Shown here: one piece after another, positions 34,779-46,700 of the stretch
Position numbering within the stretch: position 1 is the stretch's first letter
How the letters are laid out: each line of letters opens with the position of its first letter
From: Phellopilus nigrolimitatus
Lineage: Eukaryota; Basidiomycota; Agaricomycetes; Hymenochaetales; Hymenochaetaceae
NCBI GenBank assembly: GCA_021029095.1
Contig: JAJOHG010000005.1
Span: 1,054,001 to 1,118,000, forward strand
Direction: 5' to 3'
DNA: 64,000 bases
Translations under genes and position numbers: made by a program
Notes under the pieces: model-generated
Seen by the model: only the letters and a program-made list of their open reading frames with translations
Told to the model about the DNA's origin: nothing
Databases searched by the model: none

Positions 34779-37700
34779 ATGGCGTCCACTTCGCCCACAA
34801 ACATCAAGGTCGTCTGTCGGTATGTATAGGCTTTCACAAGCTGACGCGACGAGGCTGAGACTAGCGCGTCTGTAGTTTCCGTCCACCGAATTCTCTGGAA
34901 AAGCGGGAGGGTGGAGAGATCGTCGTAGCCTTCGATGATAACCTCAATACTGTACAGCTGAGGTCCGCCCAGCTCAGTCAGGGTCCGGAGAGGGATGGCT
35001 TTACCTTTGACCGCGTCTTCCCTATGGTCACGCAGCAGGTCGAAATTTTCGAATATGGCGTGAAAGAGTAAGTGTATTTCTATGCAAGCTCATTCATTTA
35101 AGCGATTAAACCAACTTGCACATTAGTATCGTAGCAGGTGCGCATTGGTCTAACTTAAAAAGCATTCCTTTGGTAGTAGCATAGACTAAGCTCTGCTGGA
35201 CAGATGTTATGGATGGCTACAATGGCACAGTTTTTGCGTACGGCCAAACAGGAAGTGGGAAGACCTTCACTATGATGGTGAGCATTGCGCTTCAGATCAG
35301 CGATCATAGAACTCACAGCTTGCAGGGCGCCGACATCGACCATGACGAACTTAAGGGTATTATCCCCCGTATTACGGAACAAATCTTCTCGTCGATTGTC
35401 GAATCGGACCCGCACCTCGAATATCTAGTTAAAGTCTCTTACATGGAGATCTATTTGGAGCGTATACGTGATTTGCTTTCGCGTGAGTGTTGGACGTTGA
35501 ACATAATCATGAACAGCCGTGCTCAATTACTGCTTCTAGCTCAGAACGACAACTTGCAGATTCATGAAGAGAAGAATAAAGGAGTGTATGTGAAGAACCT
35601 CTCGGACTACTATGTGAGTAGTGCAAAAGAAGTCTACGAGATTATGAGGCAGGGTGGTCAGGCACGTATTGTCTCGGCGACGAGTATGTGTTTTGTTTTG
35701 AGATTATCGGTCCTCTTCTGACGTATCATCTAAAAGACATGAACGCGGAAAGTTCGCGATCACATTCTATCTTCTTAATCACCATTAATCAAAGAAACAC
35801 GGACACCGGCGCTCAAAAGACAGGAAATCTTTATCTTGTGGATCTAGCTGGCTCTGAGAAAGTCGGTAAAACGGGAGCTTCTGGCCAAACGCTTGAAGAA
35901 GCGAAGAAGATAAACAAGTCATTGTCTGCGCTTGGTATGGTTATTAACTCGCTTACGGATGGGAAGGTAACATTTGCGACATTGGAATTTCGGGGACATT
36001 GATTTGATTTTCCCCCCTGCTAGTCAACGCACATTCCTTACCGCGATTCAAAACTCACACGTATCCTTCAAGAGTCGCTGGGCGGTAACTCGCGCACGAC
36101 ACTCATCATCAACTGCTCTCCTTCTTCATACAACGAATCCGAGACGCTCTCTACCCTGCGCTTCGGTATCCGCGCTAAATCTATTAAGAACTCTGCGCGT
36201 GTCAACGCAGAGCTCTCACCGGCAGAGCTGAAGGCTCGACTGAAGCAGGCGCAAACGGCAAATGCTTCTTTCCAGACTTATATTGCTGCTCTTGAAACGG
36301 AGCTGGGTATTTGGCGGACGGGAGGGTTAGTTGATCAGGCAGACTGGGCGTCTTCCGATAAGGCCAGTACGCCGGGCCCGACTAAAAAGGCTCCACCGAC
36401 ATCAACACCTTCATCTGTGAGAAGCATAACGCCCATCAACCCAGTCATCGAAAGCCTGCGTGGAGAGATCGACAGTCGACCACAGACACCAACTGTTGTT
36501 GGCCTTGATAAGGATGAAAGGGAGGATTTCTTGAAGCGCGAGAACGAACTGAGTGACCAGATTGGGGAAAGGGAGAGTGCGTTGATAGCATTAGAGAAGC
36601 AACTCAAGGAAACTCGCGACGAGCTTACTTTCTTGAAGGAGCAGGAACGCTCAACATCAGTGGTTTGTTATCTGTATCCTACACTAACAACTCCGTTGAC
36701 GTGGTCTTTCTTTCTTCTTGTACAGGAAAACAATTCCATGTCAACACAGTTAAACGATTTGCGTTTGCAAGTCGAGCGCCTAGATTACGACAACAAGGAG
36801 GGTGCGATTACTATCGACATTCTCAAGGAACAGAACCAGGATGCGATTCGCGAGCTCGAAGAACTCCGTCAGGCTATCGCCGATCTTAAGACAAACCAGA
36901 AAGACCCCTCTGCCGAGGACAAGGAAAAGAAGAAGCAGGAGAAGATGGCACTCATGATGGCCAAATTTGATGTTGTAAGTTCTATCTCAGAAAAGCATCC
37001 CAGGTTTTTGCGTTGAATCCGCTTTTTTAGCAGGGCACATTCTCAGAGAAGGACGAGTCTCTTCGCTCTCTCCTTGCTAAACTGGATAGGATCGATCTGG
37101 AGACCGGTGCTTCTTCACTGACAAGTGATGACATCACTCTTATTCGTCGACAACTCTCCGAGGGGCAGACGCTTGTGCGCGAGACTGTTGATCGGCTTCG
37201 ACAGAGCCAGGAAGAGAATGAGATGATAACGCGCAGGCGTGATGAGGTTGAGAGTAGGCTTGCCGCTCTTGAAGCAGAGTATGAGGAACTGCTTGAAAAG
37301 ACGATCAACGACGAGGAGACGAGCAATGTCGATGTCGTGGAGTCGATGGCTGAATTAAAGGTCGGTGCCTACTTTTGGGCTGGAACTTTTATTGATCGGT
37401 TTCCATAGAACAAACTCGAAGCACAATACGCTTCCAAGCGAGAGGCTCACCAGGGTGAAGTTGCCGATCTCAGGCAGCAAGTTGAGATGCGTCAGACTGA
37501 CATTCGGAACCTGAACGCCACTATCGATGGCCTCAAGGGCGTCAATGAGGAGCTGAAGGTTTGTCCATTATTCAATTGTCATCTTATTCACTGAATTGTC
37601 ATGATCTTTGTTAGCGCGCCTTTGCTGTCACCTCTGCTGGCATCGAAGGGGGCAAGAATCTTGCGGAGAGTGCGGCGGATCTTGAAAGGACTCGCAAGGC

Positions 37701-38651
37701 CATCAACGTTCAGCTCGCTGAATTCGATGGCGTTAAAAAGTCTCTCATGCGCGATCTACAAAACCGATGTGAAAAGGTTTACTCGCCCACACCTTGTCTC
37801 CTTTTGGTGTAGCCTCTCTGACTGATTAATCTAATTTGACAGGTAGTTGAGCTAGAAATCCAACTGGACGAAATTAGGGAGCAATACAACAACGTGATAA
37901 GGAATAGTAATAGCAAGGCGCAACAGAAAAAGATGGCTTTCTTAGAACGCAATCTTGAACAGTTGACACTAGTTCAGAAGCAGGTGCGGCGACTTTTAGA
38001 AATGACATTCCATGTTTCACTTGCTGAGCTAGCGCATTTCTTTTCTAAAGCTTGTTGATCAAAACTCCGCACTCAAGAAGGAAGCGGGTATTGCTGAACG
38101 GAAGCTTTTAGCAAGAAACGAACGCATTCAGAACCTTGAAGCATTACTTCAGGATGCGGACAGGAGGCTCGCAATCCAGAATCAGAAATTCGAGGAGCAG
38201 TTGCAGGCCGTAAAGGACCGACTGGACCAGGCGCGAGGTTTGTCAAAAAGTTTTTATGTCGCCTATGAACTTGACATGGACATTTGACTTCGTTACACAG
38301 CGCAGAAGGCGGCAGCCTCGTCGCCTATCAACTTTGGTCGGATAGCCAAGCCTTTACGTGGTGGGGGTGGTGGTGGTGGGACAGCACCTTCTGGAACGCC
38401 AACATCCCCGCCATCCGGCTTCGCTGCGAGCGCCAGCCCTCTCGCGCGTGTGCAGAACGAAGAGGCTGGGTGAGTGGAACTTTTTTGTTGAGTCGTCTCC
38501 GTCCTTGGGGCTGATGATCGACGCTTGCCTTTTTCAACAAGCAGTGGTTCAGGTACGACAGTAGTCAATTGGCATATTTTGAATCAACTAACTTCAGAAC
38601 GTAGCCAAGAGGGCGTCATGGTTTTTCTCATCGAGCGCTACAGGGCGGTAA
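34779..38651 (+). CDS. Kinesin-1 (conventional kinesin heavy chain)
   Basis: The start is [20 protein letters not shown] at 34779, with an intron inside the arginine codon after VVC. The motor has [39 protein letters not shown] and [21 protein letters not shown] fungal-type neck and long coiled coil follow ([39 protein letters not shown]). The tail holds [13 protein letters not shown], the IAK-type autoinhibitory motif, then a glycine- and Ser/Pro-rich stretch. Two small 3' exons, a 19-nt one at 38542-38560 and one starting at 38598, restore [20 protein letters not shown] and a stop at 38649-38651. It moves vesicles and endosomes toward microtubule plus ends in hyphae. About 960 residues, as usual for fungal kinesin-1. 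Confidence 0.94.
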
Positions 38652-40126
38652 CTCGCGGATACAATTTTATTGACTTGTGTTTGACTAGACAATGTATACC
38701 CCTGTGTTACTGGTTTTCTTCTACATTTTTCTATTGCATAGCAACTGTTGATCCTTCGCTATTTTCTGCTAATACTACATTCACGAACGCCAAGTCTCGA
38801 TTTCCTGCTTTTCGGAAAGCTGCACGACAGAGTTGGCTTGCGTCATCCGGATCCGTTGACGTTCTTCTGCGTTCTTGGTAAGAATAAGATTTTCCGGAGA
38901 TCTAGACAAATTGAGACCGTGCGAAATAGACTTTACCGCGATAAACTTTGCTTCTGTAAGAATTCAGGGTCGCAGGTGTCGGCTACGGCTCACCGGTAAC
39001 GGACCCTCTTTCTGCGCATTCCGCACGTAGCGCCCTGCAGCGCCCTGTAGTTCGTTGTCGACGTGGCAATTGCTGATGGATTCGTCTATCGTTGCTTTGT
39101 TGGGGATGTTGCATTTCTTCTTTCGAAGGCCACGCGCTCAACGCGCAACTCGACGTTTATCCAAGGGAAGTCGATTTCGCTCCAGGCGCGAGGGGTCTGA
39201 CCGGAGGAAGGGGATGGCGTCGGCGGACGGAGGCTTGAACACATAAGCACTTATGATTCTGTGATTTAAAATTTTTATCTATGCACGTCGCAGATTTTGC
39301 AGTCACCATCTTCTAACTTCTTGGGCCTTCTTGACGGAGAAGTCGAAGCCGATTGCATTTTGACTTTGCAGTGTGATTGTGGCGTGTGCGGTCTGGCTGA
39401 TACAACGCCATAGAGAGCGAAACCCGGGAAAGACATGTGCATTAAGGCTCGTTTGAAAGCAAGGTTGCTTTCGTCTCTGCTCTTTTCCTCTAATGAATGT
39501 CGAAACATGAGGCGGAGAGGTCGGGGGGCTGTGTGGCCGAGATGAATGACTTCTTCCATTGGAAAGATGCTTGGGTTTCAAGTGTATCATAGGTCCAAAT
39601 TAGTCTTTTCATGTTTTTCCGATATTCCATTTTGGCCCTATTTTTTTGCTCCTTTCGCGCCTTTCCCTTCTCGTTTGCCGTTGCCCAGTCGGACGGACAG
39701 ACCGTGGCCGTGTTTCTGTCCGTTCAACGGCTCACCCGTCACTCCTTTCACTTAACCATCACCTCTGCCTATCACTACAGCCAATTGGACTGACGAACAT
39801 AGGTGTACGTCCCCTCTGCACTTCTTTCTTGGTTGACTGGACCCTCACGCGTTTTGGGCCAACGTCAATCCTCTCGTCGACAGACACCTAATTCGCGGGT
39901 TTGCTTGTGCTCGATCGTATTTCTTTTCGTCTCATCCTAATTGTTAGTCGGTGTTAGTGGCGCGTTGATGTTTTCGCGTTGCGGAAGCTAATTTCGACTT
40001 TCTAGAGGCCTCTCAATACTGCGTTTCTGCTTTGCCGGAAGCATTTTATCGGACCGGTTCGATACTTACTCTACCTGCCTCGTTGTTCGTGTGGTTTACG
40101 TTTCTCGTCCTAGTTTATTCTATTTA
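38652..40126. other. 1.5-kb non-coding stretch before the PUF gene, with pyrimidine-rich tracts
   Basis: No reading frame here looks like a protein. Pyrimidine-rich tracts occur at about 39600-39790 and 39990-40130. The stretch probably holds the kinesin-1 3' UTR, the PUF promoter and a long, possibly intron-bearing, 5' leader. I see no repeat or RNA gene. Confidence 0.55.
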
Positions 40127-43100
40127 ATGTCTAATTTTGCTTTGCCCTCTCGGAAGACTTCGGGCTCGTCAAATCACTCAAATTGTCATTCGCCTTCAGG
40201 TTCGCCCATTGTATGTCTTTATTTTTTCTCGTGGCATGTTACAACGTGGCCATTTAAAAAGCGTCCTGCTCATTGCACGCTCTGTCTTTTCTCTAGAACT
40301 ATAACCAGCGTGGTCAAGTTCTTCCAGTGACAGGAAGATCATACGGAATGGGGATGAATTCGAATGTAGGTCTGAAGACCTTGAATTCTAACTGGCAGGT
40401 AGGTGATGGTTGCCAGCGGATACATTTTTGTTATCATTGACATTTTCTTTCCTTTCGTTTTAGATGTGGGGTGGAAGTCCTACATCCCAGCGAAACCCTT
40501 CGGGGTCGTCGTCTGCGAGTGTGACGGATGTCTCGTCTCAAAGAGATACGTGGGTATCATCTCGCCCTTCAAGTGGTACATGGGAGCTCCCGCAAAGTAA
40601 TGACATTACGGATAGTCCTCAGAAGAAGGAATACACCCAGCTGGTTAGTAACAAAATCCGTAATGCTATTTCTTCGAGTTAATTTGTTGCTTCGATAAAA
40701 GGACCCTCAGTCTCCGTTGAATCAGCATGGACGTCAAAGTAGGGCTGCCTCAGGCCTTGCTGGTGCACGTATTGTAAGCGACATTAAACCTTCTTAATAT
40801 GCGCCATGATCCTTATAATCTACAAGGACGAGAGGTCACCGGGAATGAAGTCTGGTCCTCGCTATGGTGGAGTACCATCCCCAACAAACGTGAGCTTCAG
40901 TGCAAACGCCCAGTACGGGAATCAATCGAGTAGCGCTTCGAGCTACGAGAATGGACACGGCTCTGCGACTGTGGATGACCTCACGATGGGCATTCGTGGT
41001 ATGGTTGTCGGTGAGGACTATAGTAACCAAGGGTCCTCTTATCGACCCTCGGCGGCCGTGCCTCAACCGCAGACAGCCCCTCCCGTACGCCCGCCGCACA
41101 TGATGCAGCCGCATCAGGCGCGTCCCTCCTTCAGTGGTTACACACCGCAAGCCGACTACACTGCATATTACGCGGGCCCTTCCGCGGTCGACTACTCCTA
41201 CAATTACGACGCATATCGCAGCAATCCGGATGCGTCAGTCTACGGCTCTCCTGTTCAGACAAACGCTACTCCACCAGCCTCGAATATGTATCACGGAATG
41301 GCACCTCAGAATGTGCATCCTGTGCATCCTGATATGCGTCAGGCGGCTGGAGTATTTTACGACTTTTCTGGGTCGGCACGTCCCCCAGCGTCGCAATTTT
41401 ACTACTCGGCTCAGCCTATGGTCCACTATGCGACGGCAACTCCTCATTCGCCGATGCAGTCTTCTGGGATTGCACAGATGCCCCCTGCATCATTGTCTGA
41501 TAAGAAGCGTGAACTCCAGGTCAGCGCTTTCTATAAGTTTTACTAGCTCGATATTATTAACTTATTTTGTCACAGTATGCGATCCAGCAGCAGCAGCAGC
41601 TTAATCACCAGCTGTACGCTTCGGTACGTCACTCGACGCCTTCGCCTCATGGGCAGACTTTTGGCGCGCCTCTTGAATATGCGGGCCAAATGCCTGTCAT
41701 GATGCCTGGCGCAGCGATGTTCGGAGCCCCTGGGACTGGGAATCAGGCGCTGACACTGTTCCAGCAGACTATGAACCATGGACGGAAGCTTGATGGGAGC
41801 GAGTCACCGAGCATCACGCTCAGGAGCCCGTTGTTGGACGAATTTCGTGCTAATAAATCACGCAAGTGGGAACTTAAAGTAAGTTTACTTATAAACCTGA
41901 GTGTACCCACGGGACTGATTGAGGATGTATAGGACATATTCGGTTATGTCGTCGAATTTAGTGGTGACCAGCACGGCTCGCGCTTTATTCAGCAGAAGCT
42001 TGAGACCGCAACGAGCGAGGAGAAGCAAATAGTCTTTGACGAAATTGTCCCCAATGCTGCTCTTCAACTAATTCAAGACGTTTTCGGGAACTACGTGCGT
42101 CCTCGATTTTGCGTAGTTTTGCTAATGCTAATTTTTGCATGCAGGTGATTCAAAAACTTTTTGAGCACGGAACACAAATCCAGAAGACTGTGTTGGCGAG
42201 CACGATGGAAGGCCACATCTTGACCTTATCGTTGCAGATGTATGGTTGCCGTGTTGTCCAAAAGGTATACTTTTAAGAGAAAATCAGTAAAAATGAGTCG
42301 TACTAAACCCACAATTAGGCTGTTGAGTACGTCTTGCCAGAACAACAAGCTGCCTTCGTAAAAGAGCTCGACTCTCATGTCCTTAAATGTGTTAAAGATG
42401 CGAACGGTAATCACGTAGGTTTCTATTGCTGTCATTAGACGACTACTGTCTAACACGACTATTCTCGATACCAGGTTGTTCAGAAGCTCATCGAGCGAGT
42501 ATCTCCAGAGCGTCTAGGCTTTGTGCAGGCGTTCCGCGGCAATGTCTATGAGCTTTCGACGCATCCTTACGGCTGTCGCGTCTTACAACGCTGCTTCGAA
42601 CATCTCACAGAGGAACAAACACGTCCTCTGCTCGATGAGTTGCACAAGTATACGATTAACTTGATGCAAGACCAGTTCGGTGTAACTATCTCAATCAGCA
42701 CTCTTTCTATAAGTCTCTCACGCATTAATTGTCAGAACTATGTGGTCCAATTTGTCCTTGAAAACGGACCTTACCAAGATCGGCTTCTTATCATTGCGAA
42801 GCTACGCGGTCAGATGCTGCAAATGGCCAAGCACAAGTTTGCATCGAATGTCTGTGAAAAGGCACTCGTAACGGCAGATCCTGAAAACCGACATGTACTC
42901 ATCGAGGAGATCATGACGCCAAAGGCAGACGGCGTGAGTCCGATCGTGACTATGATGAAGGACCAATACGCAAGTGAGTGAAGTGACTGTTTACTATATG
43001 CTTTAAAATTGATGGGTATGTATAGACTATGTCCTTCAGAGGGCGCTCAGTGTTGTTGAAGGCGAGCAAAAGGATGTTCTGATAACAAAGATCAGGCCTC

Positions 43101-43311
43101 AGCTCGCGACAATGCGCAGGTATTCGAGCGCCTATAGCAAACATCTCATCTCCAGTATGGACTTTCAATTCCTTCTGCTGCCATCCGGACTGACTCGTTC
43201 GTAGTTGAGCGGCTGCTTGAAAAAGCAACTACGCACTCGTCAGCCGACTCTGCTAATAACCTCGGTCCTGAGGGTGTGCACCCGGAAGGCGAACACGCAC
43301 ACGCGCCATAA
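40127..43311 (+). CDS. Pumilio/PUF-family RNA-binding protein
   Basis: The start [20 protein letters not shown] at 40127 leads into a long low-complexity region rich in Ser, Gly, Tyr, Pro and Gln ([20 protein letters not shown]). The C-terminal 340 residues are eight PUF repeats, with recognition triplets read in order: [57 protein letters not shown]. This is the canonical Pumilio set. Such proteins bind 3' UTRs and recruit CCR4-NOT deadenylase to repress or localise mRNAs. The end is [12 protein letters not shown] at 43309-43311. About ten introns, some splitting repeats at the NYV motif. By architecture it could serve as the Puf3 or Pumilio orthologue; I cannot decide. Confidence 0.93.
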
Positions 43312-43794
43312 TCTGAAAGAGAATATAGTACATTACTTACATCCTGCTATTGTTCTACAGCGTTTCACTCTGGCATCTATATTCCACTCCATGCTAAATA
43401 CTCACCGCATCGTCTTACTTCCACTCATCATCATCTACATCTACATTGGACTTGATTTTCCTATTGCACATTTACCGTCATATATACCTTGCTTTTGATT
43501 CTCGCGTTCTCGTATGCTTTTCATTTGCATCCACATTTCTTTTGCTCTCGAATTACAACATTTAGTCCTCGTTCATTTTTCATTCTCATGCACATCGATC
43601 TGTCGCAATACTTCGTAACTCATCATATAATGCAAATCAAGTCTCGTTTGTGTTCTTTGCTTAGGATCAGCGGTTTTTGGACCAAGGTCGAGACTCGCGT
43701 GGGAATGATATATGTAATGAGCTCAATGTCGCTTGCTCCACGTCAACGCACGCCAGCGCGTCTCTTGCCACCCTCGAGCGTGCAAACGGTACCA
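43312..43794. other. Intergenic between the PUF gene and SEC16
   Basis: T- and C-rich sequence of about 480 bases, likely the PUF 3' UTR and SEC16 promoter or leader. An open frame runs through part of it but its residues look like non-coding DNA. If SEC16 starts earlier (43717), the last 80 bases are coding. Confidence 0.5.
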
Positions 43795-46700
43795 ATGAGC
43801 TCTGTCGAGGCAGCTGCAAGTCTGTTCGGCTCGTCAGATTCTGGCTCAGACTTCTTCACCGCGCCTGAGGGAGCAAACAGTGCATCCGACTCGCCGGTTG
43901 GTGCATCGCAAGCCGAACTGTTTTCGGGCCAGGACCCCTCGAGCCTTTTCGACTCTATCGGCGAAGAGAACGAGGCTCCCCCGTTCTTCTCTCCTGAGAG
44001 AGAGGCGGCAGTGCTCGTTACTCCGCATGGCTCCGAGCCTTTGGGAGTTGATGCCTTTCCTCCGCATGAAAACGAAACATATGGTTACACGCACGACCCG
44101 CAGACAACGTATGGTTACGACGGGGAAAACTACAACGGCTACGACGCCCAGGGATGGTATGACGAGCACGGCCAGTGGCATGGACATGAGCAGCCAAATG
44201 TGACGAATGGTCAAGGTGCGCATCTGAGAACTATTATAGAAAATGCGGTCCGTTGCTCAAGGGAATGCGCAAATAGATAATTATGCACATGTCGACTCGT
44301 TTGACACCTATACTTCTGTCGCGAATGCTGACCCATATGCAAACCATCACTCCAATTCGGCTTACACACCCCCAGTCGTGGAGAGCTCGTCCGCGTACGC
44401 CTATAATTCGACGCCTTCTTACTTGCCTCCGTCGACGCAACCGACTTATGACCCCTACAAACCTGCTCCTACTTCAGAGCAGCAGCGTGAGATCACATCC
44501 AATGGCACCTTGGCAGCTTATTCATACGATCCATATAAGCCCACTGTGAACTCGCAAGCTGGGAATACGGTGTCCGCTGCGGCGGCGGACTCTTCTGTCT
44601 ACGATCCGTATAAGCCTGTTGTGCTGGAGTCTCGTTCGTTGCCTGCTGTCCATCCTTCGCCTTCGAATACACATCTTCCTGGGAACATGATATCCCAATC
44701 AGCTTTACAATCAATGAAGCCACCAGCTCCCCCTTACCGCCCAAGCTCGCTCAATGCCTACGATCCGCCCATTCCTGTAGGAAAGTCGAAGAGGTCGGCA
44801 ACTACTCACTCCTACCAGCAGAATCCGTCTAGTTCATATCACGCGTATGAGTCGCTGTCTCCTCCCCCTTCAACTTCACATTTGATATCGCCTCAGATCA
44901 CTTCTCCAATTCCTCCTGGACCGCCTCCTCCACGTTCTCCTGCCTTCTCTCAGTTAAAGCCTTTTGGTCCTACTCCTGCTGCTCCCCAGTCTACTTCATA
45001 TATCCCTCCGTCTTCCTCAACGGTAGAACTATCAGAATCGTCTTATGACGCGTCTTCTTCTTATAAGTATGAGTCGTCTGGTACGAATGTCCGAGGCGAA
45101 GCACACGCTCCTCCCGTCAGCTCGCAACTCAATGGACACTCCTCATTATCAGGGATAAAGCAATTTGAATCATCTAGCAATGACGGTGTGCATAGAGGAC
45201 GGACGGGTTATTCTCGCGAGTCCAGTAATCTTGGCCAGGAAAGTGGAACATGGGTTGACTATTCCTCTGAACACCAGAGAAACCATCGATCATTTGGCTA
45301 CGGAGAGAACGGGCATGCAACAGTTCAGAGCGATTTTTGGCAAGAGCATCACGATGGACTTCCAACGGTTGACAGGGATGTGGGCAATGCTGCAGTCAGA
45401 CGATTTGAGACAGTTGATTCGGAGGGGATATCAAAGCCTGACTCTCCTCAGCTCTCCGCGAGTCCAAAAACGCCACACTTATTTGAAGCGCAGGCGCGCT
45501 CGTCTTCGGAGTATCCTCCGATATCCAGCGGGTCCCAACGCGCCATTTCTCCTATTAGTGAATCTAATCGGTCACGTCCAGCATCAGTTGGTAATCGTTC
45601 GTCATCCCATGGTAGGACAGGATCTCTGTCGGCCGGGCAAGCATTCGCTTCTCTTGATGAACAGGTTTCACGGCATAGTGAACCTTACAGTTTCATTTCG
45701 CGAAATTCTTTGGAAAGAGTAGGATCCCCGAGCGCGCGCTCGATCGGTTCTGGCAGAGGTTACACAGGTGATGATCCCGGTTATATTATCTAGCATAAGC
45801 TGACACCTGCACTTCAGTTCCCTTAGCAAATTTGAGTCCGAATACTTATTTGAATCAGAACCAGAATGTCGTTGATCTTGCAAGTGACACTTCGTCGGTT
45901 AATGGGCGGTCTGCATCGCCCATTCAGTCCGCTTCTCGTAACCGGGAATCGAATTTGAACTCTTTTATTGCGTCCGAGGTCCCCGCGACGGCAGTGTCAT
46001 CTATTGCGACGACTTATGATCCTTACAAGTCGAAGCAACCTCAATCATACCAATCTTCGTCTCCGGAAGCATTCAATCCTCCTCCACCATCGGCTGTATA
46101 CTCACCCTCCAGCCAGTATGTGCCTCGGCAGAATGGCTTTGATACTCTGCCAAGTCGCGAACGATCTATGAGCAATATGTCATCATTTTCAGCTTCATCA
46201 GCGGTTTCATACGATCCCTATTCTCCTGCATCCGCGCAAGCAGTCAATCGACAAGAGCCACCGCTTGCAAATGACGCTTATGTTCTGCCTGCAGGACCTT
46301 CGTCTTATGCCTCTTTCACGTATACCAGTACGCCTGTAGCAGCGTCATCGGAAGTTTCCTACTCCCCCCCTCCAGTATCTGGCCCATATGCGCCCTCCCC
46401 TTCACTTCTAGGGACGAACGATCCTTTGGGAAGAGCTAGTGCCAAGGTACCATTAATCAGCTTCGGCTTTGGAGGGAAGCTCATCACCTGCTTCCACACT
46501 CCTCCAACCCTCGATACTGGGTTTGACGTAGCTCTTTCTTCTCGGAAGTGCACCGACGTGCATATCCGTTTACTTCACAAAGTACTACCCGAGTCAATAT
46601 CAGATGTTTCGACAACTGCTTATCCTGGCCCCCTTTTCGGAGACCCTGGTTCACCAGTTACTGCACTCGTGAGGACGACTACGTCCAGCAATGCTAGAAA

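Noticed and set aside
38284..38568. His/Pro-rich and Gly/Trp-rich frames near the kinesin-1 tail
   Set aside because: They are the other frames of the glycine-coding run GGGGGGG in the kinesin-1 tail.
39260..39590. Minus-strand frames of about 95 residues in the PUF leader
   Set aside because: No domain, no splice continuity and residue use like non-coding DNA.
45780..45840. Apparent stop and frame break in SEC16 after GYII
   Set aside because: An intron with a CTGACA branch site and AG acceptors bridges the stop; coding resumes in NLSPNTYLNQNQN.
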